Assembly: GCA_964516925.1 (NCBI GenBank)
Contig: CAZEXL010000025.1
Coordinates: 1-15,259, forward strand
Length of the DNA: 15,259 nt
Source: CAG-552 sp964516925
GTDB taxonomy: Bacteria > Bacillota > Clostridia > Christensenellales > Pumilibacteraceae
Direction of reading: 5' to 3'
The position numbers were made by a program, and so were the translations under genes. The stretch's first letter is position 1. Every line of letters begins with the position of its first letter. Of this stretch, positions 1-6,411 are shown in pieces. The notes below the pieces were generated by a model. It did no database searches. It was not told the DNA's origin and saw only the letters and a program-made list of their open reading frames with translations.

Positions 1-1900
1 TTATTATCGCATTTTTAATGGTCCCATTATAACCGATACACCAATTCCCGATATACACAATTTCTTTTTCTCCGAATTGGTCATAAATTTTTGTACAACA
101 AAACGCATTTTCAGCAATGTTTGTTAGTGTCGCCGAAAGTCGAACATTGTTTAATTTTGTACAACCATAAAATGCTTCTGCTCCTATTTCGGTTATTTGT
201 GTTGCGCTTATGTCTATACTTTCTATATCTATGCAACCTTTAAATGCACTTGCGGATATCGCCGTTACTCGTTTACCACCATAATATTCCATTATTTCTA
301 CGTTTGCATATGATTTACCTTCTTCAAACCCTTTAATTAAGCACTCGTTCGAATTAATAATTTCCATTATATATTTTTGCGGCATAACTAATTCATAAAA
401 TTCGGAATAATAACCGCCCGTAATCGGGTCTTCCGTATTGTATGATACTACACAAACGTTAATCACGTCATATTCTTTAATGTTTTCCCACGCTTCATTC
501 TCTATTTGAAAAGCCAATAAATCGTTGCGCGTATATCGTTGTGTTTTATATAAAATTATATTATCGCTATAAAACTCAAATTCAAATTCGTTTGCCCGAT
601 GGGCCTTAGTCAGAGTTTTATTTTCCTCATTTAAATAAATTAAAAAATTTTCGTTCCATTCTATATTAGTTATCGACGCCGCAAAACCAAAATGTTGTAA
701 TATTTTACCGAATTCGTTTTGTTTCTCCGAAAAGTTTTCATAAAAATTCTTAGCAAATGTAGAAAACAACAATACTTTTTTATATGTTTTTGTTGCATCA
801 CTTTCACTTTGCTCTTTTTGTGCACTAAAAACCAAGTCCCACATATCTTGGTGCGTTAGATTTATCGTATCATAATCTTCGTTTGTGTCCGTAAGCAGCG
901 CCCATAAAACGCCTATCGTGCTTATTTCATTTACTTCTCCTCTAATATTTTTTGACAGAACATCTACATAACTTGTTGATCTATATAATCCGTCACACAC
1001 CTGCGGTAAATCGTTTAATTCTTGCGAAAAAAATTGTTGCGCCGCAGCGGAAAAAAACGTTGCCCAACCTTCTCTCCAAGCTAATTTTAACCCATCTGGC
1101 TTATTAGCTTTTTTATACCATAAATCTTCTGTTAATGTATGATCACCGCCTATCGATTCTAGTCCCATGCAACATTGTACATGATGTCCATATTCATGCA
1201 TTATGGTGTCCCAAGATTTATATAGTACCACTCCGTTTTTTTCTTTCGCAACATAAATAGTTTTAACTCTAGAATCATAACAAGTGTCTGCACTCGGATA
1301 CACGATTTTTACAGGAACTATGCGACTGCTTGAACTCCCATCTAAATATGTAATATTATACTCATTACTCATCTCTAAAGCATATTTTGATGCATATATT
1401 GCCGCTTGCAAAATTTGAAACGCTTTGTTGTTTTCGTTATCGGTATCAATGGCATTTTCGCCAATTAAACTATACTCGCATTTCCCTTTATCAACTGCCA
1501 ATAATACAACTTCATATACATATTCTACATTCTCTTTTGAATGTACAGCAACGAGTTCACTTTGCGCATATAGCCTCAATACAAGATCTTTTCTATCTGT
1601 ATTTTCATATGTCAAAGTATAGGACCCTTGTGAATCCGTATATGTTGAGCTTAATAGTTCATCTGACTCATGATCGTTGATTGTGATTTTTGTGAGTTTC
1701 AATGCCCTTTCAGTCACATCAAAACTTTTCCATTTCACAACTCCATATAGTTCGCTTTTCTCCGATTCGTCACTGTTTGCCTCGTAAATAAATTCGTTTT
1801 CTTCCGCAAAAATACTTTTCGGAATATTAATATTCACGCAAATCGTAACAATACAAAATAAACAAAGCAAAAAAATGAGCCAAATACCTTTTCTCTTCAT
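1..1900 (-). CDS. Secreted zinc-metalloprotease/LRR (BspA-like) protein, C-terminus beyond the window
   Basis: An open frame of 633 codons runs from the ATG at 1900 to the left edge with no stop. Residues 1-32 form a Sec signal peptide (basic start, hydrophobic core, likely cleavage after SIFA). Residues about 53-120 resemble a transthyretin/carboxypeptidase-regulatory-like fold, with a TDSQGSYTL motif. Residues 235-239 read HEYGH, a zincin HExxH motif, and REGWATFF follows with Glu277 as a plausible third zinc ligand (gluzincin pattern), so a zinc-dependent extracellular peptidase is likely. From about residue 520 the protein carries BspA-type LRRs (GGKRVTAISASAFKGC, GAEAFYGC, ENAFCC) that continue out of the window. 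The ATG lies 1 base after the stop of the upstream lipoprotein, and its GGAGG site is inside that gene's end, so translation is probably coupled. Substrate and exact peptidase family are not recognised. LRRs in such proteins usually bind proteins or host matrix. Confidence 0.85.
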   Translation of the reverse strand, partial: MKRKGIWLIFLLCLFCIVTICVNINIPKSIFAEENEFIYEANSDESEKSELYGVVKWKSFDVTERALKLTKITINDHESDELLSSTYTDSQGSYTLTYENTDRKDLVLRLYAQSELVAVHSKENVEYVYEVVLLAVDKGKCEYSLIGENAIDTDNENNKAFQILQAAIYASKYALEMSNEYNITYLDGSSSSRIVPVKIVYPSADTCYDSRVKTIYVAKEKNGVVLYKSWDTIMHEYGHHVQCCMGLESIGGDHTLTEDLWYKKANKPDGLKLAWREGWATFFSAAAQQFFSQELNDLPQVCDGLYRSTSYVDVLSKNIRGEVNEISTIGVLWALLTDTNEDYDTINLTHQDMWDLVFSAQKEQSESDATKTYKKVLLFSTFAKNFYENFSEKQNEFGKILQHFGFAASITNIEWNENFLIYLNEENKTLTKAHRANEFEFEFYSDNIILYKTQRYTRNDLLAFQIENEAWENIKEYDVINVCVVSYNTEDPITGGYYSEFYELVMPQKYIMEIINSNECLIKGFEEGKSYANVEIMEYYGGKRVTAISASAFKGCIDIESIDISATQITEIGAEAFYGCTKLNNVRLSATLTNIAENAFCCTKIYDQFGEKEIVYIGNWCIGYNGTIKNAII

Positions 1901-1901
1901 G

Positions 1902-2825
1902 TTATTCCTCCGTTTCATTAAATTGCTCTTTGGATAAAATAACATATTTGTCTATTTTTTTATAATAAAAAGCCACATAGCCGTCTTTATAAATATATTC
2001 CCATTCGTCTTCGTTAAAATATTTCACCCTAACCCCTATGCTTATTCTTCCCGTTTCCTTATCAAAGAAGGTTTGCGGTATAACAACGTCTTTGTATGCC
2101 TTAAAATCAGAAAAATCATATACGTCTCGTATGCAATTTTCTTCTGTTAAAACATTATCGTATATACCTATGATTTGTTCTGACAAAACATATTTTCCGT
2201 CTTCGTTTTGATAATATTCTACAACGATTTCTGCGCAGTTTTGTTTATCTCCATAATATGCGGTCATTTGTCCGTCTATATCGCCATTAGTAAAATATAT
2301 GCGTACTTTGACATTATCCGCATCATACAATATTTTTATATACCTATACCCGCAAACTATTTCCGAGCGTGGCTGACTTAACATTGACACATTATACGAT
2401 TCTTCTTCATTCTCTTTGATTGATCTAGGATTTATGTCGCCATCACACAAAACATCTAATACACTATTTAATTCTTTTTCGCTTTCGGCAAGTTGCGCTT
2501 TTAAACGTTCTATTTCCGTCTGCGACTCCGCTAGTTGCGCATTTAACGAGTCGTTTTCTTCTTCCGACTTTGATATATCTTGTTCGTTCTTTGCTATTTC
2601 TTCTTCCAATTCCGCTATCTTTATATTTAACAGCACTTTATCCGCTTGCAAGTCTTGTATCATGCCGAGCAACCACTTATCGTCGTCTATCATATTGCTT
2701 GTTATGCGATCGTAATCGTCTATTTTATATTCAAGCTCCTCTATCTTCTTTTCTAAATCGTCGTTACATCCTACTAGCGACAACATTGCTATTATAGTTA
2801 GTAATAAGCATATTATTCTTTTCAT
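1902..2825 (-). CDS. Coiled-coil lipoprotein, first gene of the zinc-protease cassette
   Basis: A 307-residue predicted lipoprotein. The signal peptide ends in the lipobox LVGC, giving lipidated Cys20, so the protein should sit on the outer face of the cytoplasmic membrane. Residues about 24-124 are a long charged heptad-type coiled coil with an internal near-repeat (AQLAESQTEIERLK, then AQLAESEKEL). Residues about 150-307 form an unrecognised globular region rich in Tyr, Asp and Glu. The start is set by an AGAGGT site 7 bases upstream and by a consensus promoter. The stop is one base before the ATG of the secreted zinc-protease/LRR gene, so the two form an operon. A paralogue heads the other protease cassette at 12280-13227: leader and signal peptide are nearly identical, the rest is not alignable by eye. 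A tether, chaperone or inhibitor of the coupled protease is inference; a structural envelope lipoprotein is the alternative. Confidence 0.85.
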   Translation of the reverse strand: MKRIICLLLTIIAMLSLVGCNDDLEKKIEELEYKIDDYDRITSNMIDDDKWLLGMIQDLQADKVLLNIKIAELEEEIAKNEQDISKSEEENDSLNAQLAESQTEIERLKAQLAESEKELNSVLDVLCDGDINPRSIKENEEESYNVSMLSQPRSEIVCGYRYIKILYDADNVKVRIYFTNGDIDGQMTAYYGDKQNCAEIVVEYYQNEDGKYVLSEQIIGIYDNVLTEENCIRDVYDFSDFKAYKDVVIPQTFFDKETGRISIGVRVKYFNEDEWEYIYKDGYVAFYYKKIDKYVILSKEQFNETEE

Positions 2826-2830
2826 GTTTT

Positions 2831-2836
2831 ACCTCT
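2831..2836 (-). promoter_or_regulatory. RBS of the lipoprotein gene at 1902-2825
   Basis: On the minus strand AGAGGT lies just upstream of the ATG at 2825. The matching site in the paralogous cassette is GGAGGT. Confidence 0.6.
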
Positions 2837-2864
2837 GAGTAATTATTTTTGCGTTATTAACTAC

Positions 2865-2893
2865 ATTTTACCATATTATGAGCTTTGTGTCAA
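2865..2893 (-). promoter_or_regulatory. Sigma-A promoter of the zinc-protease cassette
   Basis: The minus strand reads TTGACA (2893-2888), a 17-base spacer, and TAAAAT (2870-2865), which is essentially consensus. The same promoter with TTGACG and TAAAAT and the same spacer end (CATAATATGG) precedes the other cassette, so the two are probably expressed alike. Confidence 0.85.
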
Positions 2894-2904
2894 GAATTTC
2901 TTGA
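2890..2904. promoter_or_regulatory. Perfect palindrome over the -35 box, possible operator
   Basis: TCAAGAATTTCTTGA is a 7-1-7 perfect inverted repeat overlapping the -35 hexamer of the cassette promoter. The paralogous promoter keeps only an imperfect version (TCAAGAGTTTCTTAGA). Overlap with -35 would suit a repressor site, but AT-rich palindromes arise easily by chance. Confidence 0.3.
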
Positions 2905-2930
2905 AAATTTTCACTGTAATACTATCATAC

Positions 2931-2973
2931 GTTCCGCTTCCGCGGGATTCTTCGCCTGCGGCTCAGAATGACA
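2931..2973 (+). repeat. Type I interspersed palindromic repeat
   Basis: This copy of the repeat family ends in GCGGCTCAGAATGACA. ATTCT (2947-2951) pairs with AGAAT (2965-2969), with GCC/GGC nested inside. Other copies are at 3141-3186, 8949-8992 and 13470-13513, and an inverted one at 8759-8797. A short partial duplicate (TTAGGATGACA) follows at about 2985. No coding function is visible. Confidence 0.8.
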
Positions 2974-3043
2974 GAGAAAGCGACTTAGGATGACATATGA
3001 TATGAATAATTATTGTTTGCAAGCGGTAGTGCGTTTAATGTTA

Positions 3044-3270
3044 CCGAGAGTTAGGAGCTTAACGGAGAGATTGCCGCGCCTGCGGCTCGCAATGACGTAG
3101 GGATTAGGTTGCTTTCTGCTTTTACTGCAGTACTAACAACCGTTTCGCTTCCGCGAGATCCTTCGCCTTTGCGGCTCAGGATGACAGAAGGTTTAGATTA
3201 GTACGTTTGATTGCGCCGAGAGTGTACAGTTACACGAAGAGATTGCCACAGAGGTCCCTTCGTTGGTGAC
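3044..3270 (+). repeat. Composite intergenic repeat, copy A (type II - type I - type II)
   Basis: The order is: CCGAGAG lead-in, type II palindrome (3069-3096), a conserved linker (TACTGCAGTACTAACAACCG), type I palindrome (3141-3186), a second linker (TTTAGATTAGTACGTTTGAT), and a second type II unit ending at 3270. The same order and linkers occur at 8846-9080 and 13381-13625, all in the same orientation. This fits a mobile or amplified non-coding repeat rather than chance assembly. Confidence 0.8.
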
Positions 3271-3291
3271 GTAAGGTTTAGGTTTCTTTGG

Positions 3292-3321
3292 GTTACCTTT
3301 CTTTCCCTAAAGAAAGGTAAC
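3292..3321. repeat. 13-bp A/G-rich hairpin repeat, loop CCCT
   Basis: The arms GTTACCTTTCTTT (3292-3304) and AAAGAAAGGTAAC (3309-3321) are a perfect inverted repeat. It belongs to the family also at 3745-3775, 9189-9218, 9228-9256, 13734-13763 and 13773-13801. A degenerate type II unit follows directly at about 3322-3352. Confidence 0.85.
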
Positions 3322-3424
3322 GAGATTGCCGCGTCGCTTTGCTCCTCGTTATGGTTAAGTAGGAAAAAAGGGTAATGTCCTTTGAAGTGAACCCCATTTT
3401 TGCTACCGCAAAAAAAAAGGACGC

Positions 3425-3453
3425 TTTACTAAAAATACCTCCTATGGTAAAAT
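3425..3453 (+). promoter_or_regulatory. Promoter of the IS orfA
   Basis: TTTACT (3425-3430), a 17-base spacer and TAAAAT (3448-3453) make a plausible sigma-A promoter. Transcription would begin near 3460, inside the right arm of the surrounding palindrome, giving a very short leader that starts at the AGGAGG site. Confidence 0.6.
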
Positions 3454-3472
3454 TATCATAGGAGGTATTTTT
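3431..3472 (+). promoter_or_regulatory. Perfect 16-bp inverted repeat enclosing the orfA ribosome binding site
   Basis: The left arm AAAAATACCTCCTATG (3431-3446) is the exact complement of the right arm CATAGGAGGTATTTTT (3457-3472), separated by 10 bases that are themselves nearly palindromic. The AGGAGG at 3460-3465, 8 bases before the ATG at 3474, lies in the right arm. A transcript entering from outside would contain both arms and bury this site. A transcript from the internal promoter lacks the left arm. Confidence 0.8.
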
Positions 3473-3473
3473 T

Positions 3474-3773
3474 ATGGCTAGCAAAGGACAAAAGTTTAAA
3501 TCTTACTCACCAAAATTAAAACAAGAAATTTTAGACAAGTATTTTTCTGGTAAAGGAAGTAGTATTTCTCTAGGCAAAGAGTACAATATTTCTCACAAAA
3601 CAATAAGTAATTGGATAAATAAAACTCAACATGGTAAAAATGTCTGCGTAGACCACAGACCTTTATCTTCTGGTAAAAGAAAAGACGAAAATATAGATTA
3701 CAAAGAAAGATATGAAATATTAAAAAATTACCAAGCCTTCCTATGCCTACTTTTCTTCCCTAAAGAAAAGTAG
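3474..3773 (+). pseudogene. Truncated IS3-family transposase OrfA (HTH subunit)
   Basis: Residues 1-90 are a typical OrfA: a basic start, then a helix-turn-helix (SPKLKQEILDKYF ... ISLGKEYNISHKTISNWINK) that in full elements binds the terminal repeats, and a tail reading DYKERYEILKNYQAFL. That last motif normally continues in the intact subunit. Here the frame runs into the hairpin repeat and ends after a few foreign residues (CLLFFPKEK), with its TAG at 3771-3773 inside the hairpin. The strong AGGAGG and own promoter suggest it may still be transcribed, but without OrfB it is not an active transposase. It is the only plus-strand gene signal I support in the window. Confidence 0.75.
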
Positions 3774-3775
3774 GC
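3745..3775. repeat. 13-bp A/G-rich hairpin repeat at the IS remnant boundary
   Basis: The arms GCCTACTTTTCTT (3745-3757) and AAGAAAAGTAGGC (3763-3775) are a perfect inverted repeat. It is joined directly to the truncated orfA and lies beyond the gyrA terminator. Confidence 0.85.
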
Positions 3776-3793
3776 GCCCGTTCGTCCAACAAG

Positions 3794-3824
3794 CAAAAAC
3801 CGCCGCGGAGTACCGTGACGGTTT
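3794..3824 (-). terminator. Intrinsic terminator of the gyrB-gyrA operon
   Basis: On the minus strand, 20 bases after the gyrA stop, AAACCGTC pairs with GGCGGTTT around an inner CGG-TACT-CCG stem with one mismatch pair. TTTTTGC follows. Position and T-run fit a Rho-independent terminator. Confidence 0.8.
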
Positions 3825-3844
3825 CTTATTTTTAGTTACACGCC

Positions 3845-6400
3845 TTACTGTTCGTTTTCGGGCTGAGTCGGGGTTTCGGACTGAGCAGTCTGTTCGGTTT
3901 GTTCGGGCTGCTGTACCGATTCTTCCGCTTCGTCCTGATGCTCGACTACCGCAACGCAAACGACGTTGCCGTCGCCCTTAAGGCGCATCATTCTTACGCC
4001 CTGCGTATCACGTCCGAGCAAGCTGATTTCCTGCGAATACATACGAATGATAATGCCGGTATCGGAAATAATCATAACGTCGTCGTTTTCGCCCACTTGC
4101 TTAAGATTTACGAGCTTGCCGGTTGTCTCCGAGAACTTGCCGGCTTTTATTCCCTTGCCCGCACGCGACTGCAAACGATAGTCCTCGATTTCGGAACGTT
4201 TGCCGTATCCGCCCGAAGAAACGGTAAGAATCTTTTTGCTGTGATCGAGCACGATCATATCCACTACTTCGTCCGACTCGTCGATTTTTATCGAACGCAC
4301 GCCTTGCGTGTCGCGACTCATAGGTCTAACGTCCTGCTCGCTGAACCTTATGCACTTGCCCGACGACGCCGCAAGCAAAAGCTCGTCGCCCCCGGTAGTG
4401 TATTGAACGGATATAAGCTCGTCGCCTTCGAGCAAATTAATCGCGATTTTGCCGCTCTTGCGAATGGACTCGAATTCCGAAACGGCTGTCTTTTTAACGT
4501 TGCCGCGCTTGGTTGCCATCATAAGGAAGCCTTCGCCTGATTCCTCTTTGCACGGAATTACGGCGTTGATTTTTTCGCCGTCGCTAAGCTGCAACAAATT
4601 TACTATCGCTCTGCCGCGCGAGGTCTTTTCGGCTTCGGGCACTTCGTACGCCTTTATTGCGTACACCTTGCCGAAGTTGCTGAACATAAGCACGCGGTCG
4701 TGCGTGTTGGTAACGAACATGTTTTCGACAAAGTCGTCTTCTTTTGGCTTGTGAGCGGTAACGCCCTTTCCGCCTCGGTGCTGACTCTTGTATTCGTCTA
4801 CAGGAAGACGCTTAATGTATCCCGAATGAGTCATGGATATAACGACGTCTTCTTTTTCGATAAGGTCCTCGATGTCGATTTCGTCGAATATCGGGCAAAG
4901 CTCGGTTCGACGCGGACTGTCGTATGCGTCCTTAATTTCGATAAGCTCTGTTTTGATAATTTCAAGCACACGGTGCGGCTTAGCCAAAATATCGGTAAGG
5001 TCTTCGATTTTAAGTTTAAGTTCGGTAAGTTCTCTACGCAAGCTGTCTACTTCCAAAGCGGTAAGTCTGCCGAGCTTCATTTCCAAAATAGCGTTGGTTT
5101 GCTCGTCGCTTAGCAAGAACTCTTGCTTTAATCTTTCAGCCGCTTCGACCTTGTCCTTGCTGGTCTTGATTATTTCAACCACTCTGTCGATGTTGCTTTG
5201 CGCGATAACAAGTCCTTCCACTATGTGAGCGCGTTTTTGAGCGCGTTCGAGGTCGAACTTCGTTCGGCGTACTATTACTTCCTTTTGATGTTCGAGGTAA
5301 TAGAACAGCATTTCTTTAAGATTAAGAATCTTGGGTTCGCCGTCAACGAGCGCAAGGAAAGTTATTCCGCCCGTTACCTGCAAGTCGGTAAGCTTAAACA
5401 GCGTGTTAAGCACCACTTGCGCCTGAGCGTCGCGCTTAATGTCTATTACCACGCGCATACCGAATCTGTCCGATTCTTCCTTTACGTCCGATATGCCTTC
5501 GATACGCTTTTCTTTTACAAGGTCGGCGATACGTTTAATAAGCTCCGCTTTGTTTACCTGATACGGAAGCTCGGTTACCGCTATACGATAACGAGTTTGA
5601 CCGTTTGAAGTAAATTCTTCTATTTCGGTCTTTGCGCGCGCTATATAGCTGCCCTTACCGGTAAGGTACGCGCGTCTAAGTCCCGACCTGCCCATAAGCA
5701 AGCCGCCCGTAGGATAGTCGGGCGCAGGCACGTATTCCATAAGTTCTTCGGACGAAATTTCGGGATTGTCGATAAGCGCGATAACGCCGTTTATTACTTC
5801 GCCAAGGTTGTGCGGCGGAATGTTGGTCGCCATACCTACCGCAATACCGTCGCTGCCGTTTACGAGCAAGTTGGGAAATCTTGCCGGCAACACCGTGGGT
5901 TGCATAATCGTATCGTCGAAGTTGGGGTACCAATCGATAGTTTCTTTGTCGATGTCGCGTAGCATTTCGCCTGCGATTTTGCTTAATCTTGCCTCGGTAT
6001 AACGTTGAGCCGCCGGAGGATCGCCGTCCACCGATCCGAAGTTGCCGTGACCGTCAACAAGCGGATGACGAATGGAAAAGTCCTGAGCAAGTCGAACTAA
6101 CGCTCCGTATACGGCAGAGTCGCCGTGCGGGTGGAATTTACCCAAAACGTCGCCGACGATACGCGCGCATTTACGATACGGCTTGTCGGAGAACAAATTG
6201 AGTTCGCCCATTGCGTACAAGATACGACGATGTACGGGCTTTAATCCGTCTCGAACGTCGGGTATCGCACGAGAAACGTTTACCGCCATTGCGTATGCGA
6301 TAAATGACGTTTTCATTTGGTCGGACACTTGAACGGGAACGAGTTTGGTATTGTCTTCGTGCTTTATCTCCTCGTCGGAGAGCTTTCTTTTTCTTTCCAT
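3845..6400 (-). CDS. gyrA: DNA gyrase subunit A
   Basis: The 851-residue breakage-reunion subunit of gyrase works with GyrB as A2B2 to introduce negative supercoils in the cytoplasm. The N-terminal domain carries the quinolone-binding segment HPHGDSAVYG (Ser95 equals E. coli Ser83) and the catalytic tyrosine Tyr134 in AAQRYTEARL. The C-terminal beta-pinwheel contains the GyrA box as QHRGGKG at residues 540-546 (usual form QRRGGKG), which marks gyrase rather than topoisomerase IV. A Gln/Glu/Thr-rich tail fills about the last 30 residues. The residue equivalent to E. coli Asp87 is Gly99 (codon GGA), a substitution tied to quinolone resistance. The start follows AAAGGAGG, which overlaps the gyrB stop; the gap is 11 bases, so both subunits come from one transcript. 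Long reading frames on the opposite strand are codon-bias shadows. Confidence 0.98.
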   Translation of the reverse strand: MERKRKLSDEEIKHEDNTKLVPVQVSDQMKTSFIAYAMAVNVSRAIPDVRDGLKPVHRRILYAMGELNLFSDKPYRKCARIVGDVLGKFHPHGDSAVYGALVRLAQDFSIRHPLVDGHGNFGSVDGDPPAAQRYTEARLSKIAGEMLRDIDKETIDWYPNFDDTIMQPTVLPARFPNLLVNGSDGIAVGMATNIPPHNLGEVINGVIALIDNPEISSEELMEYVPAPDYPTGGLLMGRSGLRRAYLTGKGSYIARAKTEIEEFTSNGQTRYRIAVTELPYQVNKAELIKRIADLVKEKRIEGISDVKEESDRFGMRVVIDIKRDAQAQVVLNTLFKLTDLQVTGGITFLALVDGEPKILNLKEMLFYYLEHQKEVIVRRTKFDLERAQKRAHIVEGLVIAQSNIDRVVEIIKTSKDKVEAAERLKQEFLLSDEQTNAILEMKLGRLTALEVDSLRRELTELKLKIEDLTDILAKPHRVLEIIKTELIEIKDAYDSPRRTELCPIFDEIDIEDLIEKEDVVISMTHSGYIKRLPVDEYKSQHRGGKGVTAHKPKEDDFVENMFVTNTHDRVLMFSNFGKVYAIKAYEVPEAEKTSRGRAIVNLLQLSDGEKINAVIPCKEESGEGFLMMATKRGNVKKTAVSEFESIRKSGKIAINLLEGDELISVQYTTGGDELLLAASSGKCIRFSEQDVRPMSRDTQGVRSIKIDESDEVVDMIVLDHSKKILTVSSGGYGKRSEIEDYRLQSRAGKGIKAGKFSETTGKLVNLKQVGENDDVMIISDTGIIIRMYSQEISLLGRDTQGVRMMRLKGDGNVVCVAVVEHQDEAEESVQQPEQTEQTAQSETPTQPENEQ

Positions 6401-6403
6401 AAC

Positions 6404-6411
6404 GTCCTCCT
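6404..6411 (-). promoter_or_regulatory. gyrA ribosome binding site in the gyrB-gyrA junction
   Basis: AAAGGAGG on the minus strand lies 3 bases before the gyrA ATG and begins next to the gyrB stop codon, so gyrA translation is likely helped by ribosomes finishing gyrB. Confidence 0.8.

Larger units (their letters stand above)
3376..3744 (+). mobile_element. Remnant of an IS3-like insertion sequence, left end only
   Basis: The probable left terminal repeat begins TGTCCTTTGAAGTGAACCCC at 3376 (TG ends are usual for IS3-family elements). It is followed by a short leader with its own promoter and an orfA that stops matching a transposase at about 3741. orfB, which carries the catalytic DDE, and the right terminal repeat are absent from the window, so the element cannot move by itself. 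The right boundary falls at the A/G-rich hairpin at 3745-3775. No target-site duplication can be identified because the right end is lost. Confidence 0.7.

Noticed and set aside
2900..3375. A CRISPR array, because similar palindromic units recur with spacers
   Set aside because: The spacers between units are conserved rather than unique, unit lengths vary, and no cas gene is present.
3293..3484. 63-residue minus-strand frame over the IS left end
   Set aside because: It crosses the inverted repeat and repeat sequences, has no start signals, and resembles no protein I know.
3899..5608. Long plus-strand reading frames opposite gyrA (up to 213 residues)
   Set aside because: They lie wholly antisense to a certain gene, lack ribosome binding sites and recognisable domains, and follow from its codon bias.
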